Notes: generated by a model not told the origin, from the letters alone. Shown: positions 36,483 to 45,700, numbered from the stretch's first letter. The stretch: 64,000 nt of DNA from Marinomonas polaris DSM 16579 (GCF_900129155.1 NZ_FQVF01000005.1:241860-305859); one strand, 5' to 3'. Program-made: numbers and translations.

Positions 36483-38711
36483 ATGGTTTGGATAAAGCGA
36501 CTTTCACTGTTGGTGGCTGGTTTATTAGCCGTTGTTGCCATTTTGTTGGCGTATGTCATGTTGTTTGTGAATCCAAATGATTTTAAAGACGAGCTAAAAA
36601 GCGTAGCGTTAGAAAAAGCCAATGTTAATTTACGCCTGGATGGTGATATTAGCTGGTCGTTTTTCCCTTGGCTGGGGCTTGGATTGGAAGATATTGGCGT
36701 TTCCATAGGCTCTGATCCTGAAATTTTACAATTTGATCGTGCTGAATTTGGCTTGGCGATTCTGCCTTTGTTTGAGCAAAAAATTCAGGTGAACAAAGTG
36801 AACTTGGTTAATCTAAAAGCCAGTTTGAACAAAAACGCTCAAGGCCAAGGTAATTGGCAACTAGATTTACCGGACAACTCGCCTGCAGCAAGTTCTTCTG
36901 CTTCAACGAACACAGCTTCCAATAATTCTTCTGATAACACAGTTGAAAAAATCAAATTTCCTGATATTCAGTTAGATGAACTACGTATTGAAAATGCGCA
37001 AGTGCAATACCGTGATGAACAAACAAAGCAGCTTATTAACGCGACGCTAAACGTACAGTTAAACGATGTTCAATGGGACAAAGCTTGGCCTATGTTGATG
37101 GATATCGCCGTGACACAAAGTGATTTACAAGGTAAATCACCAATCAAAGCGAAAGCGACATTAAATGCTAATCTTGCGGTTTTCCCTGAGCGCGAATCTT
37201 TGTCGCTAGACTCTTTGGTGTTATCTGGGGAAGTTGAAAGTGATTTGCTACCAACGAGTCCAATCAGCGCCAAACTTAGTGCCACCAATGTCGATCTTGA
37301 TTTACCGCAAGAGAATGTCTTGGTAGAAGGCTTGGCATTAAGTGTGTTAGGTGTAAATGTTGACGCTAAAATTCAAGCGTATCAAGTGTTGAGCGAACCT
37401 CAGTTTTCAACAGTGTTAACGGTAGGGGAGTTTAATCCGCGCTATTTAATGACGCGTTTAAATTTACCTTTGCCTGAAATGTCTGATGATAAAGCGCTGA
37501 CTAAAGCGCGTGCCAATATAACCCTAGAAGGCAATTTAGATTCGATTACAGCACAGCCAATATCTATTGCGATGGACGACACAAATATTGAAGCCAATGC
37601 CGTGGTTGATTTATCGCCTTTGCGTTGGGATGTTAGTGTTGCTGGTAAAAACTTAGACCTAGATCGCTATTTGCCAACGCCTATTGAAAAAGGCAAAGAC
37701 GGGAAGGTTGAAGCAATAACCAATGTAGATATTGCCGCTAAAGCAGAATCTGGTGACCTGATACCAATCGATTTGATTCGTTCTTTAAATGGTCATGTTG
37801 GCGTGCTGTTCGAAAACATTACTGTCAAAAAGTTAAAAATCGACAAAATCGAGCTGGATTCAACTCAGTCGCATGGTTTGGTAAAAGTTTCTCCTCTTCG
37901 TGCTTTATTATATAAAGGTAGTGTGTCATCAAAAGCTAGTTTGGATGTACGAGGCATCACGCCAGTGTTTAATATTTCACCGACTATTGATGGCGTACAA
38001 ATTCAACCTTTGCTTGTCGATTTTATGGACATGAACAAAATTGCGGGTGCTACTTATTTAAATGGTGAGCTTAGTGCCAAGGGCAATAGTCTTGATACTC
38101 TAATGGCATCTCTGCAAGGTGACTTATTAATAGATATTAAAAACGGCGCTTTAGTTGGGACCAACCTAACGAAAACGGTATGTGAAGGTATAGCGGCAAT
38201 TCGTAAGGATAAAATTAATGATCAGCAGTTTGGCCAAGATACCCCGTTTGAAACCATGCGATTTCCTGCTCATATCATTAATGGCAGAGTATCAACTCCA
38301 GGTTTAAAAATAAGCTCTGCAGGTATTCAAGTGACGGGTGATGGTGTGGTGTCACTGCCAAATTCCTCTTTAGATTATCAAGCCAATGTGGGGATTGCGG
38401 GTAGCGAATTAGATAAAGCCTGTCACGTCAATGAGAAAGTGACTAAGTTAGCATTTCCCATTGTCTGTAAGGGGCAATTTAGTGATGATCCTGCCGGTTT
38501 ATGTCGTCCTGATATAAAGGGCTTCGGGAAGTTATTTGCTGATTTGGCAGAAGATGAACTGAAACTTAAAGTGGATGCTGAAAAAGCACGACTAAAGGTT
38601 AAAGCTGAAGCTGAAAAAGCACGCTTGAAAGCTGAGCTGGAAGAAAAACGCAAAGCAGAAGAAGAAAGGCTTAAGGATAAGCTGAAAGATAAATTAAAGA
38701 GTTTGTTCTAA
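36483..38711 (+). CDS. asmA: AsmA family protein
   Basis: A bridge-like inner-membrane protein of the AsmA group, implicated in outer-membrane assembly or lipid transfer in relatives. One N-terminal membrane helix (LLVAGLLAVVAILLAYVMLF) is followed by the AsmA N-terminal domain (WSFFPWLGLGLEDIGVSIG), a long beta-rich periplasmic region and the AsmA C-terminal domain (GDLLIDIKNGALVGTNL, ending near residue 690). The last 55 residues are an unusual Lys/Glu/Ala helical tail. AAGGAG before the ATG is a strong ribosome site. mutY follows 47 bases later, as in many gammaproteobacteria. Confidence 0.92.
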   Translation: MVWIKRLSLLVAGLLAVVAILLAYVMLFVNPNDFKDELKSVALEKANVNLRLDGDISWSFFPWLGLGLEDIGVSIGSDPEILQFDRAEFGLAILPLFEQKIQVNKVNLVNLKASLNKNAQGQGNWQLDLPDNSPAASSSASTNTASNNSSDNTVEKIKFPDIQLDELRIENAQVQYRDEQTKQLINATLNVQLNDVQWDKAWPMLMDIAVTQSDLQGKSPIKAKATLNANLAVFPERESLSLDSLVLSGEVESDLLPTSPISAKLSATNVDLDLPQENVLVEGLALSVLGVNVDAKIQAYQVLSEPQFSTVLTVGEFNPRYLMTRLNLPLPEMSDDKALTKARANITLEGNLDSITAQPISIAMDDTNIEANAVVDLSPLRWDVSVAGKNLDLDRYLPTPIEKGKDGKVEAITNVDIAAKAESGDLIPIDLIRSLNGHVGVLFENITVKKLKIDKIELDSTQSHGLVKVSPLRALLYKGSVSSKASLDVRGITPVFNISPTIDGVQIQPLLVDFMDMNKIAGATYLNGELSAKGNSLDTLMASLQGDLLIDIKNGALVGTNLTKTVCEGIAAIRKDKINDQQFGQDTPFETMRFPAHIINGRVSTPGLKISSAGIQVTGDGVVSLPNSSLDYQANVGIAGSELDKACHVNEKVTKLAFPIVCKGQFSDDPAGLCRPDIKGFGKLFADLAEDELKLKVDAEKARLKVKAEAEKARLKAELEEKRKAEEERLKDKLKDKLKSLF

Positions 38712-38758
38712 TAACTGACGGACTTAAGCACTGATTAAAAATGTAACGTGAGAAATAA

Positions 38759-39811
38759 ATGCAACCAGTTGAAAATTTTGCGCCTCGTGTTCTAGCGTGG
38801 TTTGATGAGCACGGGCGTAAAAGCTTGCCTTGGCAAGAGAATAAAACACCTTATCGTGTATGGATTTCTGAAATCATGTTGCAGCAAACGCAAGTGACGA
38901 CTGTCATTCCTTATTACCACAAATTTATGACATCTTTCCCAACTGTTGAAGCGTTAGCTGAGGCTGAGCAAGACGAAGTGTTAGCGCACTGGAGTGGTCT
39001 AGGTTATTACGCTCGGGCGCGCAATATGCATAAAGCAGCAAAAATGCTGGTGGATGAATTCGACAGTGAGTTCCCACAGACTGTTGAAGGTGTTTGTGAA
39101 TTACCGGGCATTGGTCGTTCTACTGCAGCGGCGATTTTATCTATTTCCCGCGGTGTTCAAGCGGCGATTTTAGACGGCAATGTAAAGCGTGTTTTGGCGC
39201 GCTTCCATGCAGTGCCAACTTGGCCCGGCGATAAGAAAACCGAAAATGCCATGTGGGACTTGGCTGAGTGTTATATGCCAAACGAGCGTTGTGGCGATTA
39301 CACACAAGCTATGATGGATTTAGGTGCGACACTTTGTACTCGTTCTAAACCGCAATGTTTGCTTTGTCCGCTACAAGGCGACTGCCAGGCTCGTTTCAGC
39401 CAAGATCCAACGCAATTTCCTATTCGTAAACCGAAAAAAGCCGCTAAGCCAGAGAAGAGTATTCAGTTGCTGGTGTTGATGAATCAACAAGGGCAATGGT
39501 TACTAGAGAAGCGTCCTTCTACTGGAATTTGGGGTGGGCTTTGGAGTTTGCCAGAGCTTGCTTTCGATGAATCTGTGGTACTGCATATTGAGCAGCGATT
39601 TGCTACGCAAGTCGAAGCTGTAACACCTCTGTCATCTTTTAGACATACTTTTAGTCATTATCATTTGGATATTTCGCCAAGCCACATTCAAATTGCCGAC
39701 ACGAAGTTGGTAATGGAAGGTGAGAAATACCAATGGTTCAACCAACAAAATGCCATGGCGCAAGGGTTGCCGGCGCCAGTGAGAAGTATTTTGGAACAAT
39801 TGAATAACTAG
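38759..39811 (+). CDS. mutY: A/G-specific adenine DNA glycosylase
   Basis: Excises adenine mispaired with 8-oxoguanine. The 350 residues show WISEIMLQQTQVTTV with the catalytic Glu, the helix-hairpin-helix LPGIGRSTAAAIL, catalytic Asp in ILDGNVKRVL, the [4Fe-4S] motif C-x6-C-x2-C-x5-C (CTRSKPQCLLCPLQGDC), and a C-terminal NUDIX-like domain (RPSTGIWGGLWSLPE). It lies in asmA-mutY-chrA; yggX, the usual neighbour of mutY, follows after the intervening chrA. Confidence 0.97.
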   Translation: MQPVENFAPRVLAWFDEHGRKSLPWQENKTPYRVWISEIMLQQTQVTTVIPYYHKFMTSFPTVEALAEAEQDEVLAHWSGLGYYARARNMHKAAKMLVDEFDSEFPQTVEGVCELPGIGRSTAAAILSISRGVQAAILDGNVKRVLARFHAVPTWPGDKKTENAMWDLAECYMPNERCGDYTQAMMDLGATLCTRSKPQCLLCPLQGDCQARFSQDPTQFPIRKPKKAAKPEKSIQLLVLMNQQGQWLLEKRPSTGIWGGLWSLPELAFDESVVLHIEQRFATQVEAVTPLSSFRHTFSHYHLDISPSHIQIADTKLVMEGEKYQWFNQQNAMAQGLPAPVRSILEQLNN

Positions 39812-39826
39812 CTTGAGATCATTCAT

Positions 39827-41041
39827 ATGATGGTAGATAAAAACCTCTCATATTTTAAACGCGTAGCAGAGGTATTTGTCTCTTTCTTGTTATTAGGTTT
39901 TACCAGTTTTGGTGGGCCTGCTGCTCACCTTGGTTACTTCAACCAAACCTTTATTAAACGCAAACAATGGGCGAGTGAAACCCAGTATGCTCAATGGGTA
40001 GCGCTTAGTCAGATCGTGCCGGGACCAGGCTCTAGTCAAGTTGGTTTTGCCTTAGGCTATCATCGTGCGGGATTGCTTGGAGCGGTGGCGGCATTTATTG
40101 CTTTCACCTTGCCGTCTTTTGTTGTCATGGTGTTACTGGCTCGATTTGGTAATCACTGGCAGGGCAATGTCTTTTTTGATGGTTCAGTTCATGCCTTAAA
40201 GCTTTTAGCGGTTGTCGTGGTCGCAGATGCTTGTATCAGTATGTGGCGGTCTTTTTGTCAGAGTAAAATGATGGCTGGGCTGGCGTTATTCAGTGCGGCG
40301 TTTATTATCTTGTCGCCTTCTGGTTTTGCTAGTTTGACAGTTCTGCTAATCGCTGTGTTTTTTGGCATGTTAGCAAGGCCTTCTATTGTTCCAACCGCTT
40401 CTGAGTCTTTGCCTAAAGTGCGTTTTGCATGGTGCTTTTTTATCATTGCTGTCGTGGGCTTTGTTGTTAGTTTTTTTCTAGATAGCGGATTAAGCGGTTT
40501 GTTCGCAAACTTTTATCGAGCGGGAGCGTTAGTATTTGGCGGCGGGCACGTGGTACTGCCAATGTTGTCGGCGTTTGTACTTACTCCAGAATCTTATGTA
40601 GACCCTACGTTAGCAGTGATTGGTGAATCGAATTTGCTTTTAGGTTACGCTGCCGCTCAAGCGGTTCCAGGCCCTATGTTTACCATGGCGAGTTTTTTAG
40701 GTGCTTCGGTGACTCCAAAAAGTGACAATATTTGGTTATGGGCTGGTGTAGCTACCTTAGCTGTATTTCTGTCTGGTCTATTGTTGATGTTAAGTGCGCA
40801 AGCTGCGTGGCAACGCTTGTCTCATTACGTTCTGTTTCGTTCTGCTGTGGCGAGCTTAAATGCAGCAGTGGTCGGGATTTTGTTAGCTGCCTTATATTAT
40901 CCGATTGGCACATCGAGTTTGCTTGGTTGGATGGATGTTGCCATTACTGGATTTGGATTGGCTTGGTTGATCTACAGGCGACCTTCGATTTTTTCATTGA
41001 TTATTGTGTTTATCATTGTTGGGCTAATTCGAAGTTTATAA
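39827..41041 (+). CDS. chrA: Chromate transporter, long-chain ChrA family
   Basis: A CHR-family inner-membrane transporter proposed to export chromate by proton exchange. The 404 residues are two homologous halves. The first has FTSFGGPAAHLGYF and QIVPGPGSSQVGFALGYH; the second has FGGGHVVLPML and QAVPGPMFTMASFLG. About ten to twelve hydrophobic segments are visible. It starts 15 bases after mutY at tandem ATGs (39827 and 39830) and interrupts the usual mutY-yggX pair, suggesting insertion of a resistance gene into a core locus. Confidence 0.93.
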   Translation: MMVDKNLSYFKRVAEVFVSFLLLGFTSFGGPAAHLGYFNQTFIKRKQWASETQYAQWVALSQIVPGPGSSQVGFALGYHRAGLLGAVAAFIAFTLPSFVVMVLLARFGNHWQGNVFFDGSVHALKLLAVVVVADACISMWRSFCQSKMMAGLALFSAAFIILSPSGFASLTVLLIAVFFGMLARPSIVPTASESLPKVRFAWCFFIIAVVGFVVSFFLDSGLSGLFANFYRAGALVFGGGHVVLPMLSAFVLTPESYVDPTLAVIGESNLLLGYAAAQAVPGPMFTMASFLGASVTPKSDNIWLWAGVATLAVFLSGLLLMLSAQAAWQRLSHYVLFRSAVASLNAAVVGILLAALYYPIGTSSLLGWMDVAITGFGLAWLIYRRPSIFSLIIVFIIVGLIRSL

Positions 41042-41140
41042 GGTTGCTGAATTTACACGCTGATTAAAGGTTTTGACCTTGAATTCTCTAGTGTTAACGC
41101 CATTATTCACCCTATACATTTATGATGGCGAGAGATTCTT

Positions 41141-41425
41141 ATGGCGAATACTGTATTTTGTAAAAAGTTTAAGAAAGATATGGAAGCGTTAGATCGCGCG
41201 CCATTGCCCGGAGCGAAAGGCCAAGAGATCCTACAAAACGTTTCTAAGCAGGCTTGGCAAGAATGGCAGCAGCTTCAGACAATGATGATCAATGAAAAAC
41301 AACTTAACTTGATGCAACCTGAATCACGCAAATATGTGATGGAACAGATGGATAAGTTTTTCAATAACGAAGCGACGGATAAGCTGGCGGGATATGTTGA
41401 TCCTGATGATATTAAAGAACTCTAA
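41141..41425 (+). CDS. yggX: Oxidative damage protection / Fe(II)-trafficking protein YggX
   Basis: A small cytosolic protein linked to iron trafficking and protection of Fe-S clusters. The 94 residues follow the family closely: [20 protein letters not shown] at the N-terminus with the conserved Cys7, then [16 protein letters not shown] and [15 protein letters not shown]. It is close to mutY, its usual neighbour. A 20-bp bidirectional terminator follows. Confidence 0.95.
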   Translation: MANTVFCKKFKKDMEALDRAPLPGAKGQEILQNVSKQAWQEWQQLQTMMINEKQLNLMQPESRKYVMEQMDKFFNNEATDKLAGYVDPDDIKEL

Positions 41426-41471
41426 GAAAGTCTTTTTCATGAAGTCGTGAAAATATTGTTTTAAGCAAGCA

Positions 41472-41526
41472 GACACAAAAAAATGCCCCTGATTAAATTA
41501 TTTAACCAGGGGCATTTTTTTGTGTC
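41472..41526. terminator. Bidirectional terminator between yggX and the FliL-like gene
   Basis: A perfect 20-bp inverted repeat: GACACAAAAAAATGCCCCTG (41472-41491) against CAGGGGCATTTTTTTGTGTC (41507-41526), with a 15-base loop. Runs of A and T flank the GC core on both sides, so it works for both converging genes. Confidence 0.92.
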
Positions 41527-41556
41527 AGCTTAATCGTCAAACGAGTATAAATTCGT

Positions 41557-41979
41557 TTATTGAGTGACAAAGCTAGCGAATAAAATATCTTTTACCGGTT
41601 CTAATCCAGTTTCTACTTTTAAAGCACCGTTTACTGCAATGGCGGCTTCTTCACGTGTTTTCTCACGTGCTACTGCTCCAGTAACTTGCTCCGTGGTACG
41701 AGAGCTAAGAAACATCACTAATGCATCTCTGACTAAAGGCATATTAGCTTCAATTAAGTCTTTCTTCGTCTCGTCAGTACGAATACTAATACTAGTTTTT
41801 ATATATTTGAGTCGGGCATCGTCGCCAAGGTGATTGACTACAAAAGTGGGTTTCAGCTCTATATAAGCGGCAGCTGGTGCTGCTTCGTCTGCGGCATAAC
41901 CTGTAATACCTGTAAGGCTGCATAGTAAGAGTAGAGTAAATAGGCGTAATTTATGGCATAAGGGCATCATCAATGACAT
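41557..41979 (-). CDS. FliL-family flagellar basal body-like protein, exported
   Basis: A 140-residue FliL-like protein. The N-terminal hydrophobic stretch (LFTLLLLCSLTGITGYAA) looks like a cleavable signal peptide rather than the transmembrane anchor of true FliL. The rest fits the FliL domain: YIELKPTFVVNH, ISIRTDETKKDLIEANMPLVRDALVMFLSS and the C-terminal VKDILFASFVTQ. No flagellar genes surround it. Such orphan homologues occur in marine gammaproteobacteria; a role in flagellar motor function is possible but unproven. Confidence 0.78.
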   Translation of the reverse strand: MSLMMPLCHKLRLFTLLLLCSLTGITGYAADEAAPAAAYIELKPTFVVNHLGDDARLKYIKTSISIRTDETKKDLIEANMPLVRDALVMFLSSRTTEQVTGAVAREKTREEAAIAVNGALKVETGLEPVKDILFASFVTQ

Positions 41980-42132
41980 GTTAGGTTCTCGTATTCATTC
42001 CAATAGACAGTATACTAACTGTCATTAAAGCTTGCTGTCAGTAGTAATTTCGCACTTTACTGTTTTACTGTTGTCGTAAGTTACATTATTCAATTAAAAA
42101 TGTCCGTTTAGTAAGTTTAGGAATCTTTATCT

Positions 42133-42639
42133 ATGTTCACGTTTTTATCTGCTCGTCGCTTTCATGGTTTGGTTGCGTTCGCAGCTTTTGCGCTTTTAGC
42201 TGTGGCTTTTTATATGGAATATCAAATGGGGTTAGAGCCCTGTCCCTTATGCATGCTGCAGCGTATTGTGTTTTTCTGTGTTGGTGTAGTGTCCTTGATA
42301 TCTGCTTTAACGGCGAGTGAAAAAGCGCGGAAAGTATTTTCTTGGTTGGTGGTTGTTTTATCTTTTGCCGGTGCAGCTTTAGCAATCCGTCATTTATATT
42401 TGCAAAGCTTACCAATGGACGAATTGCCAGCTTGTTTGCCGGGATTAAGTTATATGTTTGAGGTCTTTCCATGGCAAGAAATTATGCAAGCTATGGTGAT
42501 GGGAACTGGTGAATGTGGTGATGTGGTTTGGACCTTGTTTGGCATTAGTATTCCTGGTTGGACATTGGTTGCTTTTATTGGTATGGCGATCATTAATATC
42601 GTTATCGCATTGCGAGCTAACAAAAAAATATCCGTATAA
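42133..42639 (+). CDS. dsbB: Disulfide bond formation protein DsbB
   Basis: Inner-membrane quinone reductase that reoxidises DsbA. The 168 residues have four membrane helices. The first periplasmic loop carries Cys37-x-x-Cys40 in EPCPLCMLQRI. The second loop carries the second Cys pair, in ELPACLPGL and GTGECGDVVW. rsd follows 170 bases downstream, the same neighbour pair as in pseudomonads (dsbB homologue next to algQ). Confidence 0.96.
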   Translation: MFTFLSARRFHGLVAFAAFALLAVAFYMEYQMGLEPCPLCMLQRIVFFCVGVVSLISALTASEKARKVFSWLVVVLSFAGAALAIRHLYLQSLPMDELPACLPGLSYMFEVFPWQEIMQAMVMGTGECGDVVWTLFGISIPGWTLVAFIGMAIINIVIALRANKKISV

Positions 42640-42809
42640 ACGAGACATTTTTGCCTGTTTAAACAAAGTTTTGACAGGCACAGTAATCATATAAAGTTCT
42701 CTAAAAAGGTTACAAATCCCTTAAGTTATCGTCTTGCAGGGGGTAACGTATCGGAATATGCTTGAGACAAAGATTACTAATAATAATTAACGCCTGATGG
42801 AGTCTGCAT

Positions 42810-43280
42810 ATGTTAGAAGGTTGTAAAACAGCCCAAGAGCGATGGGGCGGAGTGCACATCATTATTGATCGTTGGTTAGGGCAGCGTCGACAATTGCTGG
42901 AGATGGGGATTTATTTGCGTGAGCGCGGTGAATTTACGCCGACTGATACTCCTAAAATCCAATCATTTTGTGAGCAGCTGGTGGATTATGTCTCTGCTGG
43001 CCACTTTACTGTCTATGAGCAGTTAGCGTTAGAAGCGAAAGAGTTTCATGACGATGGCGCTGTTGTTTTATTGCGCGAATTGTTGCCTCTTATTGATAGC
43101 ACAACGGAAGTAGCTATTGAATTTAACGACAAATATGACACTAAAGAACATTGTAATGCTCAGCTTGAGGCCTTGCCTTTTTCATTGCAGGCTTTGGCTG
43201 TCGTAATGGCAGAACGATTCCAATATGAAGATCAGTTGATTAAGGAATTACATGAAGCGCACAGTGAAAAAAGCGTTTGA
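42810..43280 (+). CDS. rsd: Anti-sigma-70 factor Rsd/AlgQ family regulator
   Basis: Rsd binds sigma-70 domain 4 in stationary phase; the Pseudomonas homologue AlgQ influences alginate and virulence genes. The 156 residues are all-helical and begin MLEGCKTAQERWGGVHIIID, the family's strongest motif, then RWLGQRRQLLE. The CDS overlaps the start of the next gene by 29 bases, so translation of the two is linked. Confidence 0.92.
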   Translation: MLEGCKTAQERWGGVHIIIDRWLGQRRQLLEMGIYLRERGEFTPTDTPKIQSFCEQLVDYVSAGHFTVYEQLALEAKEFHDDGAVVLLRELLPLIDSTTEVAIEFNDKYDTKEHCNAQLEALPFSLQALAVVMAERFQYEDQLIKELHEAHSEKSV

Positions 43281-44235
43281 GCTTGGTTTAATTGCTTTCT
43301 GTTCCGCAGCTTTATTGTCTTGCTCAGCAGAAGCGCCAGTTCGAACTGCTCAATATGCTGTGCAGGGTTTGTTTTCTGCCGTTCTCAGTGATGACGGCGC
43401 CACTGCTTTAGTTGGTTCCATTCAGCATGGCGGTAGTTTTTGGGTAAATGCCGTCAATGAACGTCGTTTTAACTGGAATCATGCTAAAGGTGAGTATTCA
43501 TCCTTGCTTGGTGTCGATATTGACCCAAGCGGGCAATTTGCAGCAACTGGCGGCGCTCGTTCGTTAGTTCTATGGAATACCGCAACAGGTAAATCTGATG
43601 GTTTCTGGACGACGCCAGGTGACATTCAATCTCTAAAACTTACCCAGAACGGTGATTATGCTTTAGTTGGCTTAAATGACCAGACTGCTCGTTTTTTTGA
43701 TATTAAGCGTGGCGGTATCAAGCAAACGTTACGAACAGGTTCAACAGTTCGTGCTGTCGATGTGACGCCAGATGGAATGCTGGGTATTACAGGTGATGAT
43801 TCTTCTAATGTCACCTTGTGGGATATGCAAACCGGTGAAAAGAAATATCAATGGCCTCTAAGTAATGACATTGCTAGTGTGGCTTTATCGGCCGATGGTA
43901 AATATGCGTTTGGTGCTGCTCAACTAGGAAATGCAAAAATTTGGTCTACTAAAACAGGCAAAGAGCTTACCAAAATCGACACCGGGGCTCTTAAGTACCG
44001 CAATGTCACCATCAGTCAGGCGGTTTTTTCAAAAGATGACAGATCCATTCTTATTGGTGAAGTGAATAGTCGAGTGTCTTTGGTTCAAGTCAGTACAGGA
44101 GTTGTCCAAAAAGAGTGGGAGATTTTTACTCCAAAGAGTCGACCGAGTGGCGCTAGTGTTTTAGCTCTGGCTTTTGGTTCAGGTAATCGTTATTACGCCA
44201 TTGGTAGTAATGGTTATTTAAACGTATTGGAATAA
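43252..44235 (+). CDS. WD40-repeat lipoprotein
   Basis: A predicted lipoprotein (signal with lipobox LLSC, Cys24) followed by about six WD40-like blades over 300 residues. Examples are LGVDIDPSGQFAATGGARSLVLWN, here within residues 83-107, and VTPDGMLGITGDDSSNVTLWD. It is probably a beta-propeller scaffold facing the periplasm; its partner is unknown. The ATG lies inside the end of rsd with AAGGAA four bases upstream, so the overlap is real. Homologues beside algQ/rsd occur in related bacteria (recollection). It is followed after three bases by a DUF423 gene. Confidence 0.82.
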   Translation: MKRTVKKAFELGLIAFCSAALLSCSAEAPVRTAQYAVQGLFSAVLSDDGATALVGSIQHGGSFWVNAVNERRFNWNHAKGEYSSLLGVDIDPSGQFAATGGARSLVLWNTATGKSDGFWTTPGDIQSLKLTQNGDYALVGLNDQTARFFDIKRGGIKQTLRTGSTVRAVDVTPDGMLGITGDDSSNVTLWDMQTGEKKYQWPLSNDIASVALSADGKYAFGAAQLGNAKIWSTKTGKELTKIDTGALKYRNVTISQAVFSKDDRSILIGEVNSRVSLVQVSTGVVQKEWEIFTPKSRPSGASVLALAFGSGNRYYAIGSNGYLNVLE

Positions 44236-44238
44236 TCT

Positions 44239-44718
44239 ATGTCTTATAACGACGTTGAGTCGCCTTCATCTCTTTCAAAGCAAGAATTGGCTAAGAAAGA
44301 ACCGGCCAAACAAGACCATGCAACAAAAGTATCAGCACGATTGCCTTTGAAATGGGGCGGTTTTTTTGCTGCCCAAGCTTTTATATCGGTTGCCGCTGGT
44401 GCATTTGGTGCTCATGCTTTGACCAGTATACTAGACTTGAAAGCGTTAGGCTGGTGGCACACTGCAAGCCAATACCTTATGTATCATGCTTTAGCTGGAT
44501 TGGTGGTGGTTGCCTTATCTGCTTATTTATCTTCAGCTAAAAGCATACTACTGCTTCTTTGTATTGGTAATATTTTATTTGCCGGTAGTCTATATGTCAT
44601 GGCTTTAACGGGTTACACATTGTTAGGAGCAGTGACTCCTCTCGGCGGTTTATGCTACCTCATTGCTTGGGGGCTTTTGGTGCTGAACTTTTGGCGTTCA
44701 AGTCACCAAAAGTCATAG
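44239..44718 (+). CDS. DUF423 family membrane protein (YgdD-like)
   Basis: A small polytopic membrane protein. The first 33 residues are charged and repetitive (KQELAKKEPAKQDHATK) and are not part of the domain. The DUF423 core (about 36-155) has four hydrophobic segments with GAFGAHAL, WWHTASQYLMYHALAGL and GGLCYLIAWGLL. Function unknown. It starts three bases after the WD40 gene, giving a probable rsd-WD40-DUF423 operon. Confidence 0.85.
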   Translation: MSYNDVESPSSLSKQELAKKEPAKQDHATKVSARLPLKWGGFFAAQAFISVAAGAFGAHALTSILDLKALGWWHTASQYLMYHALAGLVVVALSAYLSSAKSILLLLCIGNILFAGSLYVMALTGYTLLGAVTPLGGLCYLIAWGLLVLNFWRSSHQKS

Positions 44719-44822
44719 ACAATGGGACTTTAGGTCTTAATAAACTAACCGACAAAAGCAGGACATCAAATGTTTTTTCCGGTAGGATAACGCCCCGCTA
44801 GTCTTACCCAAAAGACATGATT

Positions 44823-44846
44823 GACCTAAATCGAACGAATTAGGTC
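44823..44846 (+). other. Inverted repeat before trmB
   Basis: GACCTAA (44823-44829) pairs with TTAGGTC (44840-44846) around ATCGAACGAA, 45 bases before the trmB start. No T-tract follows, so it is not a typical terminator; an operator or leader hairpin is possible. Confidence 0.35.
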
Positions 44847-44891
44847 GGTGTAGGCTCATCAAAATAGAACACACTTAAGTGATATTTAACC

Positions 44892-45605
44892 ATGCAAGAG
44901 CAAGAAACAAATACTCAAGAACCTATCAAGAAACGCACCATTCGTAGCTTTGTTGTACGTGGTGGTCGCATGACTGAAGGTCAACAAAAGAACTACGATG
45001 CGAACTGGGCCGTTTACGGTTTAGATCTTGCTGATGGGCGAATTGATTACGCAACCGTATTTGGTCGTGAATCAGATGTGGTGCTTGAAGTAGGTTTTGG
45101 TATGGGAGCTTCGCTTGTCGAGATGGCAAAAAATGCTCCAGAGAAAGATTTTATCGGTATTGAAGTTCACCCACCGGGTGTTGCTAAACTGATGATGCTG
45201 GCAAAAGAGGAAGGCATTACTAATTTACGTGTTTATTGTGATGATGCGATTGAAGTTATGGCGAACTGTTTACCACAGAAAGCAGCCAGTGCATTTCAGT
45301 TGTTTTTCCCAGACCCTTGGCACAAGAAGAAGCACAATAAACGCCGTATCGTTCAGCCTTTGTTTGCTCAGCAAGTAGCAAATGTATTAAAAGAAGGCGG
45401 ACACTTTCACATGGCAACAGATTGGCAGCCTTATGCCGAGCATATGATGGAAGTAATGGAAGTCCAAGGTGGCTATCAGAATGCGGCTGGTAAAGGCTTG
45501 TATCACCCTCGCCCTGAATGGCGTCCACTGACAAAGTTTGAACAGCGTGGTGAGCGTTTAGGTCACGGTGTATGGGATCTGATCTATACGAAACAAAGTA
45601 GCTAA
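44892..45605 (+). CDS. trmB: tRNA (guanine-N7)-methyltransferase
   Basis: Makes m7G46 in the tRNA variable loop. The 237 residues are a Rossmann-fold SAM methyltransferase with LEVGFGMGASLVEMA, FIGIEVHPPGVAKLM, the catalytic-region FPDPWHKKKHNKRRI and a late ATDWQPYAEHM. The C-terminal TKFEQRGERLGHGVWDL is typical of TrmB. A palindromic terminator follows. Confidence 0.97.
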   Translation: MQEQETNTQEPIKKRTIRSFVVRGGRMTEGQQKNYDANWAVYGLDLADGRIDYATVFGRESDVVLEVGFGMGASLVEMAKNAPEKDFIGIEVHPPGVAKLMMLAKEEGITNLRVYCDDAIEVMANCLPQKAASAFQLFFPDPWHKKKHNKRRIVQPLFAQQVANVLKEGGHFHMATDWQPYAEHMMEVMEVQGGYQNAAGKGLYHPRPEWRPLTKFEQRGERLGHGVWDLIYTKQSS

Positions 45606-45640
45606 GCGCTCTTATTTTTAGACCAAAAATAGATTTAGCC

Positions 45641-45675
45641 AATAAAAAAGCGACTCAATGAGTCGCTTTTTTATT
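45641..45675. terminator. Bidirectional terminator between trmB and the H-NS-like gene
   Basis: AATAAAAAAGCGACTCA and TGAGTCGCTTTTTTATT are perfect 17-base arms around one central base. The functional hairpin is GCGACT/AGTCGC with A and T runs on both sides. Confidence 0.93.
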
Positions 45676-45700
45676 ATTCATATAAAGCTAGAATCAAAAA

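Noticed and set aside
42652..42680. Terminator of dsbB (TGCCTGT/ACAGGCA)
   Set aside because: Only 7 bp with a 15-base loop and no T-tract on either strand; too weak to call.
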